Shown: piece after piece, positions 44,285 to 55,858 of the stretch
Layout of the letters: each line of letters opens with the position of its first letter
Position numbering within the stretch: position 1 is the stretch's first letter
NCBI GenBank assembly: GCA_964019425.1
Contig: OZ025794.1
Coordinates: 372,001 to 436,000 of the forward strand
DNA length: 64,000 nt
Source: Flectonema sp. DT1601
Lineage: Eukaryota > Euglenozoa > Diplonemea > Diplonemida > Diplonemidae
Direction: 5' to 3'
Notes under the pieces: model-generated
Told to the model about the DNA's origin: nothing
What the model saw: only the letters and a program-made list of their open reading frames with translations
Database searches by the model: none
Program-made: the position numbers and the translations under genes

Positions 44285-44540
44285 ATAACAGAGTGTCCAT
44301 AGAACGGTGATCCAAGAGCCATATTACTTTTTAGGCTTCGATGTTGCACAGCAAAGGCTTCTACAATACTTTATCAAAGTCACTCATGGTGATGTAGAAC
44401 AATCTCAGTCAACTCAATAATCCATCTGTTGTTGCGAGTTACTCTCCTAGAGCACTCATATTATATACATCGGCGTTGGATTAAATAGACAACCTTTGCT
44501 GTCTGGTCGTAAGCAGGTAATTCTTTGCTTAGATCCCGCA
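44285..44540. ncRNA. Normal-complexity island closed by a 10-bp inverted repeat; candidate RNA or relic exon
   Basis: ACAGCAAAGG (44348-44357) pairs perfectly with CCTTTGCTGT (44493-44502) and closes a 155-nt domain with smaller internal stems (TCAC/GTGA). There are no homopolymers across the island, unlike its surroundings. The + strand also has a 42-codon frame after AATAACAG (SVHRTVIQEPYYFLGFD...), so a terminal exon of an unseen gene is the alternative. Neither reading is secure. Confidence 0.3.
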
Positions 44541-45325
44541 ACCTCATTCATCTTTTCCCTTTTTTTTCTTTTTTTCTTCTTCGTTTTTGCAAGCAAAATG
44601 TGAAGCTTACTTGGAAGAACTCGACTACGTGTGAGTGAACCCAGGTGGCTACCGACCTCTCGTTAGCCTCACTTGCAGCTGTTGTTTTGTTTCCAACATG
44701 CTGCCGCCGCTGCAGTCAGTGGTATTCGCTACAGCAAAGTTGCTTTTTTTTTTTTTTTTTTTGACAACAGCGGAACTATGTATTCATTCAAGTCGTAGCC
44801 AACGATCTTTCGTACGGTTATTGTGACTCATCGTCTCTCAGTTCACGCATTTTAGTGATAACGGGAAAAAAAAACCTAACTGTTTTGCTTATACGGTGAC
44901 GTGCAGAGTAGTTATGTGTTAGGAAACCATCTATTTGTAGAATTTCTTTTCCCTCATTATTTTTTCTTGGGAAGGGATCGTACAATTACCCTTTTTCTGA
45001 TATGAAAAAAAAAAAAGTTAACCTTTCTTTGCACACTCATCACCCATCACTGGTTCCCATATAATCCATTCTGTTACAGTTTTGGGTTTCGTTCTCCAGT
45101 GGCTTACTGTACTTATTATTCACAAGCGTTTAACTAGATACTTTGTGTATATAACTTACTTTGTGACTTTCGCAGTGAAAAAAAAAAAGAAAAAAAAAGC
45201 CTTTTTACGTAATTCTCGGGTGACTATTTCTTTGTTGGCCTCCTGAAACTGGTCTTTGTATATTATTATCGCTGCAATACTTGAATAGTGATCTACAAAA
45301 AAAAAAAAAAAAAAAAAAAAACACG

Positions 45326-45389
45326 CCTGTCGCGTTGGGTCTGAGTTAACTCGGACAGATTTTTTGCCTAGCCACACGAACGCGACAGG
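45326..45389. ncRNA. Candidate small structured RNA with nested stems
   Basis: Outer stem: CCTGTCGCGTT (45326-45336) with AACGCGACAGG (45379-45389), 11 bp, perfect. Inner stem: GTCTGAG/CTCGGAC with a TTAA loop (45339-45356), one G-T pair. Between them lies AGATTTTTTG, which resembles an Sm site (RAU4-6G). It is more GC-rich than the surroundings and comes directly after a run of ~25 A. Confidence 0.4.
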
Positions 45390-48222
45390 ATGAGGTTTGG
45401 ATTGGTCACGCTTTTAGGGACTACCAGTTTTCTCAGATATAGAAAGAAAACAAAAAAAAACAAGAAACTTGAATATGATGGATTTGTGAGAATCTGCCCC
45501 CCTACTAAAAATTACTACAACAACAACAATAACAACAACAAACAACAACAGCAATAACAAATAAACGGAAAACTTGTATTTTTTTTGAAATTTCCATTTG
45601 TTATGTGCTAACAAGACTTACGAGCCTTACGTGTTTATAAAATATTAGGCTGTTAACGCTCACGGGATGTGTCTCAGTCGTTTCCTTCCAATTTCCATCC
45701 CACCCATTCTTCTTTATACGTTTTTCTGTAAAGCATGTTTTTGGTACACACAATATCGTATCGTGGGGGGACACACTCCTCCAATGAATTTAAGAAAAAA
45801 AAGAATCATAAATTTGTCCGAGATCTCGGTGGCTCACTTCCCTAGTTACGTTGTTTGCTGCCGATTAATTATTTCTAAAAAGAATTTTTTCTTCGGTTTT
45901 TTGTTTTTTTTTCCCCTTCTCAGTGCTTTCTTCTGTTAGGCAAACAGAGAACCCCAGACACGCGGCAGCTATGTCATTTGACTAGCTGGGCTGTGTGAGC
46001 ACATCTCCATGTTTGACATTCCTGACTTCTATAAAAAAAAACAAGACAAACAGTTCTTAGTTTATTTTCCTCTCTCCGGTTTCGAGCAAGAGAGACGAGA
46101 AAAAATAACAGCAACAGCCGAGGCAGAAACTGGTTCCGGGCTGTCGAAGGTGTTTTGGGTTTTGTCTTATTCTGGTTTTGTACTTTATTGAGGAAAATAC
46201 ATATATTTTTTTTTTTTTTTTGGTATCCGTCAAAATGTTATTTAATGCTTTTTTTCCCCCAGTTGTTTTGTCATTTCTTTTCAGTTTAACTTTATTACTT
46301 ATTTTAGTATTATAAAGTCAATTACTGTTTCTACATTTGTCATAATATCGACCCCCCGTTGTTCCCCCCTTAGTTTCAAGTTGCTTTATATTTCATTGCG
46401 GGTCAGGTTTTCTTCGTCTCAATGTTTATCATATTATTATATTTATTTATTTTTTTTCTTTTTTTCCGTTTTATTATCAAGGAAAAAAAGGGGGAAAACC
46501 AGATTATTTTGCATTCTTCTTTCTTTATTTCCAAAGTCAAAACGTTTGTTGTGTTTCCTGTTTTTTTCCCCCCTTTTTTTTGACGTGCTGCTTCGGCACT
46601 TTTGGAACCCCGTATTACCAGTAAATTAACCGATGTTGAAACAGGAAATAGCAGGTGGAAACAGATAGTGATAACTCCTTTCTTAGAAAGATTTGTTTCT
46701 GTGTGATGAGAAAGTGAAAGCACAAGTCGGTTCCCGTTCCCTTTTTTTAATTGATTGCAGCACTCAGCGCAGTCGTCATTCGTATCTTTTGAATTACTTC
46801 ACAAAAAGGACACAAAATAAAATGGCATTAAAGCACACTTTATCTTTCATGAATTGCAAGTATGGAATGGAAAACTTAATTGTTTTCAAGACTCTGTTGA
46901 TTTTCTTCGGGTGATCTTATTTAGTTACCTTTTCTTGAGTTTGGTTACCCTGAAGTAGAGTTTGACATTTAATTGAATGTTTCTCTGCTGTTGTTTTTTT
47001 TTTCTCCTTTTTGTTCTCAACAAAGAATGTCTGCTTTTGCTCTATTTATTTATCTTTTCTGAGTTTTTTTTTATATAAAGTATACATGGTGTATTGTGAG
47101 GGAAATCGTTATAATTTTAGTTTTTTTTTCCATCTTGGGTGGGTGAGCCTTTGACACTATCCGGCTCTCAGGAGGGTTATAAAAAAAGAAAATAGATGGT
47201 TCTTAGCATCGTTGTTTTTTATTTTTATATTCGTATCAATAAATACACCCTTTGGGTTGAAAAATATTTATGTCGATTGCTCTTAGTATTTGTATGTCTT
47301 TTCTTTTTTATCAAAGACCCTATTCTCCTTTTAGGACTCGTCTTTCCTTCTTTTTCTCATTTTTTTGAGAGTACATTTTAAGGTTATTTATGTTTTTTTT
47401 TTTTTTTTTTTTTTTTTTTTGAATATTTTGTGGAAGCTTGATAAAAGTAGACGTCAGTCGTCTCTAGCTCCGTTTAAATGTTGCTTCAGTACTGTAATAC
47501 TTGTCTTGAAAAAAATGATTATCTCAAGCAAGTTACTTCTTAGACTGTTGTGTATTTTTTTTTTTTTTTTTTTTAAGTTTGTATGTAGTCTACAACAAAC
47601 TTCCGTTGTGCAAAGCGCATCGATATAATTTTTTTTTGTTTTTCTCAGTTTTTTTTTTTTCCATTGGTAGAACATAAGAATTAAGCAATTTTTCTAGCCA
47701 TGTGTTTTCTTCCCGGGATTAAAAAAAAATAAGAAAGAAAGAAAGATAGACTAGCAGCAGTTAGTGCACAAGCAGAGTGAACTTTATGTTCACTGGTTTT
47801 TTATTTATTCATTTATATTTTTTGTTTTTATTTTCTCTTTCATCCTGACGGGTTTCTTCAGGACTCGTTCCACACAAATACCGCATGGGATTGAGTTTGC
47901 CTTTTTTTTTTCACCCCACAATTGTTTGCCTCATTCTAACTGTTCGGTATCTTGCTTGCCGATTTTATTTTCCAGGGATGGGTAGTTGACTTTTGTTTTT
48001 TCTTTCCATTTTTTTTCCCCCAGCGCTTGCTCCGAATAACTGGATTTGTGCAAGCAAAAAAAAAAAAAAAATTATTATTATTATTATATTTGCGAAGTCG
48101 AGAGTGCTTTTTTTTCTTCTCTTTCCACTCAACCGGAAAGAGCAAAACCAACATATCTGAAATTCTTTTTTTTCTTGTATTAAGCTCATGCGCGCACAAT
48201 GAGGGGGGGGTTTTTTTTTTCT

Positions 48223-48466
48223 CCCCCTCTAAGGCGATGTAGTAAGATGATTGACTTACTTCTACACCATACTGATGATGAGAGAATAGAGGTAAGAGGT
48301 ATATGGATTACTCTCGAAACCTAATAGTTACTTTAAAAGGCTAAGTTAAGCATCACACCTAGTCACTGTATCTCAGAACTAATGTTAAATTATCGTTATG
48401 TTTTTTATGATACAAAACATTTGTATTTTACGTACAAAATCAAACAGTTAATCCCCCTCTAAGGCT
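48223..48466 (+). repeat. Dispersed repeat family D, copy 2, between 14-bp direct repeats
   Basis: TCCCCCTCTAAGGC occurs just before (48222-48235) and at the end (48452-48465) of the copy, about 216 bp apart. The body shares its central and 3' blocks with 31418-31620. The repeat may be a target duplication or part of the element end. Confidence 0.6.
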
Positions 48467-49479
48467 ATTATAGTCGAATATGTTTTTTTTTTTTTTTTTT
48501 TTTTTTTTTGACTCTAACAGCCAATCCTGTGCAATTCGTCTTATCATTATTGTTATTATTTTTTTAAAAGTTTCTTCTCTCTTTTTTTTCGAAAAAAAGT
48601 CGGTTGGAAAATTCTGAAAATGACAAAAAAAAAAGGTAATTTTCTCTCCTACCCGTAAAACAAAATCTTTAAAGCGACGTTCAAGAGTAGTATTTTTGTT
48701 TGTATGTTACTAGTACAATATGACACCTTTTCTTGTCGAATCCAGCTTTAGATTTTATTGTTTATCTCACTCAAGCCAAATAATATATTTATGCGAATTC
48801 TTTTTTTTTTTTTTTTTTTTTTTTTTGTATAAGACAACGTACTGGTTGAAGTTTAACGTTTTTATTTTTTTTTAAATTCTTTTTATACATAAGCATTCTA
48901 CGAATAAGGCTACAGCCTTCTGATTACCCTGCGAGGTAAGACAACAGAAAGATCTGACTGGCCCTTTACGTCTTATAAAAGTGTATTGTTTCGTACCTCA
49001 GCTATTTTTTTTCCTTCCACGGAGTATTTACCTCGTGATGTTTTGACGGTCACGGTAGTGCTCACGTGGTCTTCGGCAGTATTTTATATTACAATCGTGT
49101 GCTACGCTGTCGCTGATGAGTTTTTTTCAGAGTGTAAGACCTCAAAAAAAAAGAAAGTCCTCCCGTTTCTTTTTTGTGTTGTCTAAGAAATCAATTACTT
49201 TTTGCGAGAGCCCAATCCCCGTTCAGAAGCCTTTTTTTTTTTCGCCCCCTTTTTTTTCCCTTCTTTTTTTAAATTTTTAGTAAACCCAAAAGGGAAAGTC
49301 GATATGCTGGCTTCTGTAGTCCTTAATCTCGTTTTACAGAAGATGGGATTCTTGCGGCACTGTCTAACAGTGTTCTTGCGAGGGTATTTTTTCCTTTTTT
49401 TTATTTTATTCTCATTTTTTTTCACTCCTTCGGGAAGTTAAGCTAAAAAAAAAAAGAAATACATTAAAACTAAGTTTAA

Positions 49480-49740
49480 TGAGCATCTCAACACTACTAC
49501 GACAACTATGAGCGGGTAGAACCGAAGAAGTGGTTCGACCACAAAGTACTCCGACTCAAAATACTCTTTCAACTTATTCTTCAAAGAGCATCAAACCATA
49601 GAACCCGATAATAATGAAATGGTTATCATCATCTGCAACATGCTGCCGCTTTCATCTTGAACAAAATACATGAATGTCACACTTCTTTGTAGCCCTTTTG
49701 AAATAAAGTCCCTGCTGTTATACGAAACAGCAGAACAATT
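49480..49740. other. Normal-complexity island with hairpins and short open frames
   Basis: Ends in a perfect 8-bp hairpin (CTGCTGTT 49712-49719 / AACAGCAG 49726-49733). A + strand frame after GGGTAG (NRRSGSTTKYSDSKYSF...) runs about 47 codons, and a minus frame is also fairly open. It could be a structured RNA, a stray exon or a decayed gene piece. Confidence 0.25.
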
Positions 49741-50942
49741 TATTTAATGTTTTCACTATCTTATTTTTTCAAATGCATTTTTTTTTAATAATGTCATACA
49801 CTACTACTACATTGTTGTCCTACGAATTTTTGATTTTGGTTTTTTTTTTTTTTGATTGACTGATAATTATTAATACTAACTACAACGGGGTATGGCTCGA
49901 CTGTTTTTTCCGATTTTTTTTTTGTTGTGCTGTTGTTGTACTTTATGAGTGTAACCTGCGAAATTGTTATCGACTAAACAAACACTGCGGTAGCATTTTT
50001 CTGATATCACTCTTATATTGTTGTTTTCTTTTTTAATTTTGTTTTTTTCCTCAGGAAAAAAACAAAAAAAAAAAAACGTATTTGAAGAAAAATCAAGTCA
50101 AATCCCCTTTTGCGAATTTTTTTCAATTTGATTTGTCGTTCTCTGATCCCCGATGAGCTAAGGGAAAAGAACAAAAAAAAAAAAAAAAAAAACAGCATTT
50201 TGCGAGTTCTTTCCCTCATTTTTTCCCTCTCGGTATTATTACGACATAAAAATAATAAAGTCCGTGCGTTACCTTAGTCCTACGAAATGGTATGTTTATG
50301 CGAGCAAGATATTTACTTTGTGTTTCCCCCCCCCGTTTTTTTCTCTCCTGGAAAATCGCTGTTGCTACTAATTCACTAAATTGAATATAGAACTTCCTCC
50401 AACTGTGTGTTTGTCACCTGTGACACGCGATTCCGAAATATTATCCCCCATGTCAACCTTTCACTTCAACCAGCTTTGGTAGTGCTGTTTGTTCTGTTGC
50501 GCGCAAGGCACGGTTCCCCCCCCTTTTTTTTTCACTTTACTAGTTTTACTATAAGTACGTACTGTCTAGGGGAGCACTACTGTTAACAGCAACCTGCTCA
50601 ATTTTCGGTGGGTTTTTTTTGTTGCTGTTTTTACACGCAAGTAAAGTACTAAAAAAAAAAATAAGAAAAAAAAAAGAAAGAAATCACTGTTTTTCTTGTA
50701 GAAAGCTTTGTTTTCACAGGTATAAGATAGTGAGCATTAGATTCGATCGTAGTCTTTCTGTACTGTGTTCATATTATTTATTTTCAATAGCCTTCCTATT
50801 CCTCTCTGTTTATTAATTCCCGCACGGAAGCGTCACAGTCGTAGTGTCGCCTTGACCTACAAATAGATTGTGATTTTTTTTTTTTTTTTTTTTTGAAAGC
50901 TAAATTTCGTTGATATTTAGTCTTTATGCGGGAATAAAGTAG

Positions 50943-50978
<36 letters not shown>

Positions 50979-52589
50979 TGCGAAGATTTTCTCCTTCGTT
51001 GGAAGGGTTTTGTTACTTTTCAGATTCATTTTTATTTCACCGTCCCTTCTATCTATTCCAACAGCATCAGCTGTTTGCTTGTTGTACTCTTGACAAAGTC
51101 TATGAGTCAAGAGCAAAGTAAAAAGCAACTGTTCACCCCTTCTGAGATGAAATTGGTCGTGTAGTGCTAACAGTATTGTTGCAAGAGGGCTTTTTTGATG
51201 TTGCGACGATTGGCTTTGTTAGCCCTCTTGAGTTGTGATGTCCTTTTCACTTTGGAGTATTGAAAAAGAAAAGAAAAAAAAAAAATAAACACACATTCGA
51301 AAAAAAGGTGTTCAGTTTGAGTCTGCGGTGGAAAATATTAATTTTCCCTTAGGTGAGGCTCGTTGCGGGTTCCTGTTTTTTTCTTCCTTTTTTGTTTCCC
51401 CTTCCCATTAGTCACCCACCATTACTTAAGTTTTTCTACAGGCCCGGGATTGATTTTTCCTGCCCTTTTTTTCCTCTTTCATGTTTTTGTGTATTTTGTT
51501 GATTTTAATACTCACAGCTACATGGGTCCTTTCCCAATATGGTCAGAGAATGACCCTAGTCTTCTCTTACTATGTGTTCTACTATGTTTTTTTAATTACT
51601 TGCATGATAATAATAAAAAAAAAAAAATAATAAATAAAAAAAAACTAATGTTGTAACATGACTAAGTGGTAGTCTTTATTGCAAGATTTTCAATCTTTTT
51701 TGTTTGTTTTGTTTTCTCTATTTTTTTTTTTCTTTAGCTTCACTACTAGTAAATGGTCATTTTTATATCTCATGGTATGTCATGTTTATTTCTTATGTTT
51801 CTATTAATACCTGCTCTCCTTGCTGTTCGTTGTGTCTGGACTCAACTTTTTTTTCTTTCTTTTTAATTATCGCCTGCCTGCTGGCATTTACCTTTAGTCT
51901 GTTTCAATGGTTATATTAGATAGTTTTTTTTTCCATAAATTTTATATCATTATAAAAAATTATGCTCAAAAAAAAAACGATTACAATTATCTTTGAAAGT
52001 TTTTATTTATTTATTTAAAAAAACTATGGAAAAGAGGAAAAAAAAAAAAAAAAAATTGCCTACTCTGCCTAGTAACAGTACAGATGTTTTGGTGTGTTTT
52101 GTCACTGTTGTTTAGTTGATCTGCGCTATTTCCCCCTTTTTTTTCTCTTCAAGCGGTAACGACCTGCAGGGCATGGGATGCTCAACCTGGTTAGTTGACT
52201 TGAAGACATGTTTCCCCCCTAGTAGTTTATGAAGCATGCGATTTTGTGTGGACGGAATCCAGTCATGACGATTCATGTCTAATTTTGTTGTGTGTTCCCC
52301 TTGATTTATTTATCCCCCCTTTTTTTCTCTTCTTTTTTTGGAGGCCAGTTGCCCAAAGATGATTTTTTTTATTTTAATCTTTCATTCAGAGATGAAAGTT
52401 GAGAACAACCAGCTTTATCTCGTTTCCCCCCACCTTTTTTTAGCTGAAGTCCGGCATAACCTAAACAATGCATTCTTTTTTTTCCCCTCCTTTATTTTTG
52501 TCCGCTTGCATGTGTGTTCCTATTGAAAATAGTCGTCAGGATTTTTTGTTTTTTTATTGGCTTCATTTCTTGATTCTACATATGTGAGC

Positions 52590-52631
52590 TTTTTCCTGAA
52601 TTTTGACTTCCTAGGCTTCGTAAATAAATAA
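52590..52631 (+). repeat. Family A fragment
   Basis: TTTTCCTGA ... CTAGGCTTCGTAAATAAATAA matches the 5' portion of the family A copy at 42827-42870. Confidence 0.5.
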
Positions 52632-53158
52632 CGTTCGAAACCATATATTTTTTTAATTTGATTTGTTCTGACAAAGTTTAGTTTGATTTTTTTTTAATTT
52701 TTTTTTTTTTATTTGAATTTTTTCCCAAAGAAAAAGAAAGGCAAGTAATGTTCGAAGTGCCTTGTTATTCTTTTTTCTTGCTTCCCCCTTTTTTTTCATT
52801 GACTCCCAAAAAAAAAAAAAAAAAAAATCATCTCTCCCTCTCTGTCTGTACGACACTTGCCCCTTCCAAAAGAAAAAAAATAAGAAGTGAGCATTGCCTG
52901 CTTCTTGACCCCTTCTATTGTGCTCAGACTGTTTCTATTTATAGTATGCACATTATTACAAGCGACCGTGTTTCGGTGTTTATGAGAAGAAATACTGTCT
53001 TTGCTTATATCTTTACATAATTTTATTATTATTTTCAGGAAAGAGGAAGATACATGTTAATGATGGCTTGTTGTCTTTAGGAAAGATTGGGTATAGAGTT
53101 GTCTCTGAAACAACAACAACTTATCATCATTTAATAATCAGGTGGCAACACACTCAAC

Positions 53159-54835
53159 ATGGGGTGTAGTAGTAGTGATCTTCAACAGCCTCATAATAAA
53201 TCAACTAAAGGAGGGAGGACTAGTGGAGTAGAGGCAAATATTTATCCGACGAGAAGTAAAAAAAATAATTATGAGGAAACTGAAAAAAGTGTTGTTGTAA
53301 AAAGTCATCCGCTAGCAACTAAATTAAAGATGGAAAATGAAAATGAAAATGAAAATAACAAAGAATTAGAAATTGAAAAAACCATATCACAAGATGTGTT
53401 ACAGATGTCACCAGATGGTAGAAATAGCGACATGGAAATGTCTGATGAGGAAGTAATTGAAACAGGTGTAGTTCAGACCATTGACGAATCATCAACATAC
53501 GATATGGCAACACTAGACCTGAGTCTCGCAGCAGACACAAGTGAATGGGGGCGTTATAAATACCAAATTTCAGTTTACTCTTCTTCTGTTTCATTAAGAA
53601 ATGCTTCTACACCACTTTGGATAGTCACTCGGACTGATGCCGAACTGACTCATTGTTTTAAGAGATTACGATCAATGGACCCTTTAAAACATCCTCTACC
53701 AGAACTACCTGAAGATCCGTGGTTAAATATCAATTGGATATCAACTTCATTAATAACACAAACAGTTGGTGAGCTTCATCAAACTCGTGTATTAGCATTT
53801 CAAGGATTACTTAAAGCCGTCTTAGCAGATCCATGGCTCGTTCATCACGGTGATTTCTCACAACTCATAGGACTACCTGAGGCAACACCTTATCATTTGT
53901 CTCGTAATTACAGTATGTATTCACAGCCTGGATTCCTCCGTACAACACATTGTAGAACTAATAGTGGGTCATCGTATCAGAGAGACATACTTCATAATTG
54001 GGAAAAGGTTGGTAGACCTCTTGGTAAAGGTTGTTTCGGTACTGTATATTTAGGACAATTAGATACTGCTCAGCAAGTTGCTGTTAAAGTTATTGATTTG
54101 GCTACGATTCCAAGTAGTGAAGCTCAGCAGGCATTTGAGGCAGAGTTTGAAGTTATGCAAAAACTTAGTCATCCAAATATAGTTCAGTATTTGGGTCATA
54201 GATTTGATCCGACCGTTCAGCAGCTGCAAATCTTTTTAGAACTTTGTTCTGGTGGTACTGTTGCTGAATTAGTTCAAAAAGTAGAAGGAAAACGTCTTCG
54301 TCCATCAGTCATTCAAACATACACACGTCAAGTCCTATGCGGATTAGAATACTTACATTGTCTACCAACACCAGTTGTTCATAGAGACATAAAAGGAGCG
54401 AACCTACTTGTTACAAAGGAGGGATTTATAAAAGTAGCGGATTTTGGTTGCTCAAAAATGATTACCGACATGAAAGGTGAAGATGTCGGGATGTCAACAA
54501 TGGTAGGGACACCGTATTGGATGGCGCCTGAGGTTATAGCACCTATGAGTCGAGGAGGGAAGTATGGAACAAAATGCGACATTTGGTCCCTTGGTTGTAC
54601 AATCATAGAAATGCTTGGAGTCATTCCGTGGTCAGGAGTAGGAGAATCACCCTGGGAGATAATGTATCACATCGCAAATGCTGATTCAGCACCCCCAAAT
54701 GTTCCAGAAAATATTGATTTCCGAATGAGTAGTTTTCTGTTTGCATGTTTGGAAAGGGATCCTTCAAGCAGACCTTCTGCGAGTGACTTATCAAGTCACG
54801 AGTTTATGACTTGTCTTTCAAGTGAGTTGTTGTGA
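53159..54835 (+). CDS. MAP3K-type (STE) protein kinase with PX-like domain and N-terminal acylation signal
   Basis: A 558-residue kinase. It starts MGCSSSDL: Gly2 and Cys3 form a myristoylation/palmitoylation signal for membrane attachment. Residues 20-120 are disordered, with an NENENEN stretch. About 125-245 looks like a PX phosphoinositide-binding fold (RYKYQISVYSS ... TQTVGELHQTRVLAFQGLL). The kinase domain is 283-550: glycine loop GKGCFGTVY (289-297), Lys310, HRDIKGANLL (catalytic Asp410), DFG (428-430) and GTPYWMAPEV. All catalytic residues are present, and the wording is of the STE11/MEKK type. Both lipid signals point to the inner face of plasma, endosomal or flagellar membranes, so it probably sits high in a MAPK cascade. 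The acceptor CAG ends 17 bases before the ATG. No intron. Confidence 0.92.
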   Translation: MGCSSSDLQQPHNKSTKGGRTSGVEANIYPTRSKKNNYEETEKSVVVKSHPLATKLKMENENENENNKELEIEKTISQDVLQMSPDGRNSDMEMSDEEVIETGVVQTIDESSTYDMATLDLSLAADTSEWGRYKYQISVYSSSVSLRNASTPLWIVTRTDAELTHCFKRLRSMDPLKHPLPELPEDPWLNINWISTSLITQTVGELHQTRVLAFQGLLKAVLADPWLVHHGDFSQLIGLPEATPYHLSRNYSMYSQPGFLRTTHCRTNSGSSYQRDILHNWEKVGRPLGKGCFGTVYLGQLDTAQQVAVKVIDLATIPSSEAQQAFEAEFEVMQKLSHPNIVQYLGHRFDPTVQQLQIFLELCSGGTVAELVQKVEGKRLRPSVIQTYTRQVLCGLEYLHCLPTPVVHRDIKGANLLVTKEGFIKVADFGCSKMITDMKGEDVGMSTMVGTPYWMAPEVIAPMSRGGKYGTKCDIWSLGCTIIEMLGVIPWSGVGESPWEIMYHIANADSAPPNVPENIDFRMSSFLFACLERDPSSRPSASDLSSHEFMTCLSSELL

Positions 54836-55379
54836 GGTTACGTCATCTAATTATGTTTTGACTATTAAAATTATTATGTCCCTTTCCAAGGAAAGTTTTT
54901 TTTTTTTTCAACAGAAAAGGAAAAAAAAAAAAAAAAAAAAAAGACTGTATTCCGTTTTCAGGTATCCTTATCCCTCCGTACTGTTTTGTCTTTGTTAATC
55001 TTCTACTTATTTTTCTCCCACTTATTTCGTATACGAGGTGTAGGAGGCCACGGTGATATGTTCCAACCAACATACTGTCGCAACTTTAATGTCTCTTTAA
55101 TAGTGTTTAAGGTTTTCAATTTTAGTGTGTTAACGATTGTATTATAAGGTAACAGGGTGTTCTTTGTACGTGTAGTTTTGTTAATTTATTTTGCGCAATT
55201 TAAGATGTGCGCTTTCTCTTACTCATGTTCTTTTTTTTTTTCCATCGGTCGCACCGTTTACATTGCTTGTCAGAGCAGACGCGTTCGCTTTAATCTGTAC
55301 TGGTATACGCGTTTTTGTATCGTTTTTTTTTTCTTTTTTTTGTTTTGTTTTATCTTTATTTACTTATTGTTATTTCTCT

Positions 55380-55858
55380 TAGGTCCGGAGCAGTTATGAC
55401 CTAAAACTGACTATCTCATCTGAGCTTCCTTTTGATTCTGTTCTTACGCATTGGTGTAGTAATTCATGTTGCCTAAATCTTGTGATAAACTCTTTTTAAA
55501 GCCTTCGGTAAGTCCCTCACAATACATACGTTTGGGACAATTAGGGCTGAACCGGGTCATTCCGGAAGGGGTTTTTTTTTTTTAAAGTTTTCTTTCGTGG
55601 TATGGCGGCATTACACACGTGTGATTATTTCATGAAGAAAAATGTCTTTTTTTTTTATACATGTGGAATAGAAAAGATATTTTTTATTTACTACTCCCAT
55701 CCCCACCCCTTTTCAAACTGTTAGTCTCTGGGCAAGGTGGACAGCTGGGAATTGATCCCTCAAGCCGAAGCAATAAAGAATCTATGATCAGGTTTTCAAC
55801 TGGTGCGGGTTGCCTAGACCTCCCGCAGTTTATCAGTTCTGGACTTAATTATTAGCAA
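55380..55858 (+). repeat. Dispersed repeat family B, copy 2
   Basis: Collinear with 11594-12097: head AGGTCCGG..AGTTATGACCT, block TTTCTTTCGTGG, block CTGTTAGTCTCTGGGCAAGG, and tail GTGCGGGTTGCCTAGACC. It is diverged by many substitutions and small indels, so it is older than the recent family A pair. No exact target duplication was found. Confidence 0.8.

Larger units (their letters stand above)
35890..53158 (+). other. 17-kb gene-poor region
   Basis: No recognisable protein gene on either strand. All frames over 60 codons are Phe/Lys-rich or overlap on both strands. It contains repeat copies (C 37066-37285, A 42790-43000, D 48223-48466, A fragment 52590-52631), microsatellites, dozens of A/T runs up to 33 nt, and several normal-complexity islands with strong inverted repeats, listed separately. 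Confidence 0.6.

Noticed and set aside
46150-46200. Match of TTTTGTACTTTATTG to the end of a euglenozoan spliced leader
   Set aside because: Only the last bases agree, there is no GT donor directly after it, and no small stem-loop or Sm site follows in the right place.
35890-53158. CRISPR array, operons, prokaryotic promoters
   Set aside because: The window is eukaryotic, with cis-introns and kinesin/WD40/CFAP-type genes; no regularly spaced repeats are present.
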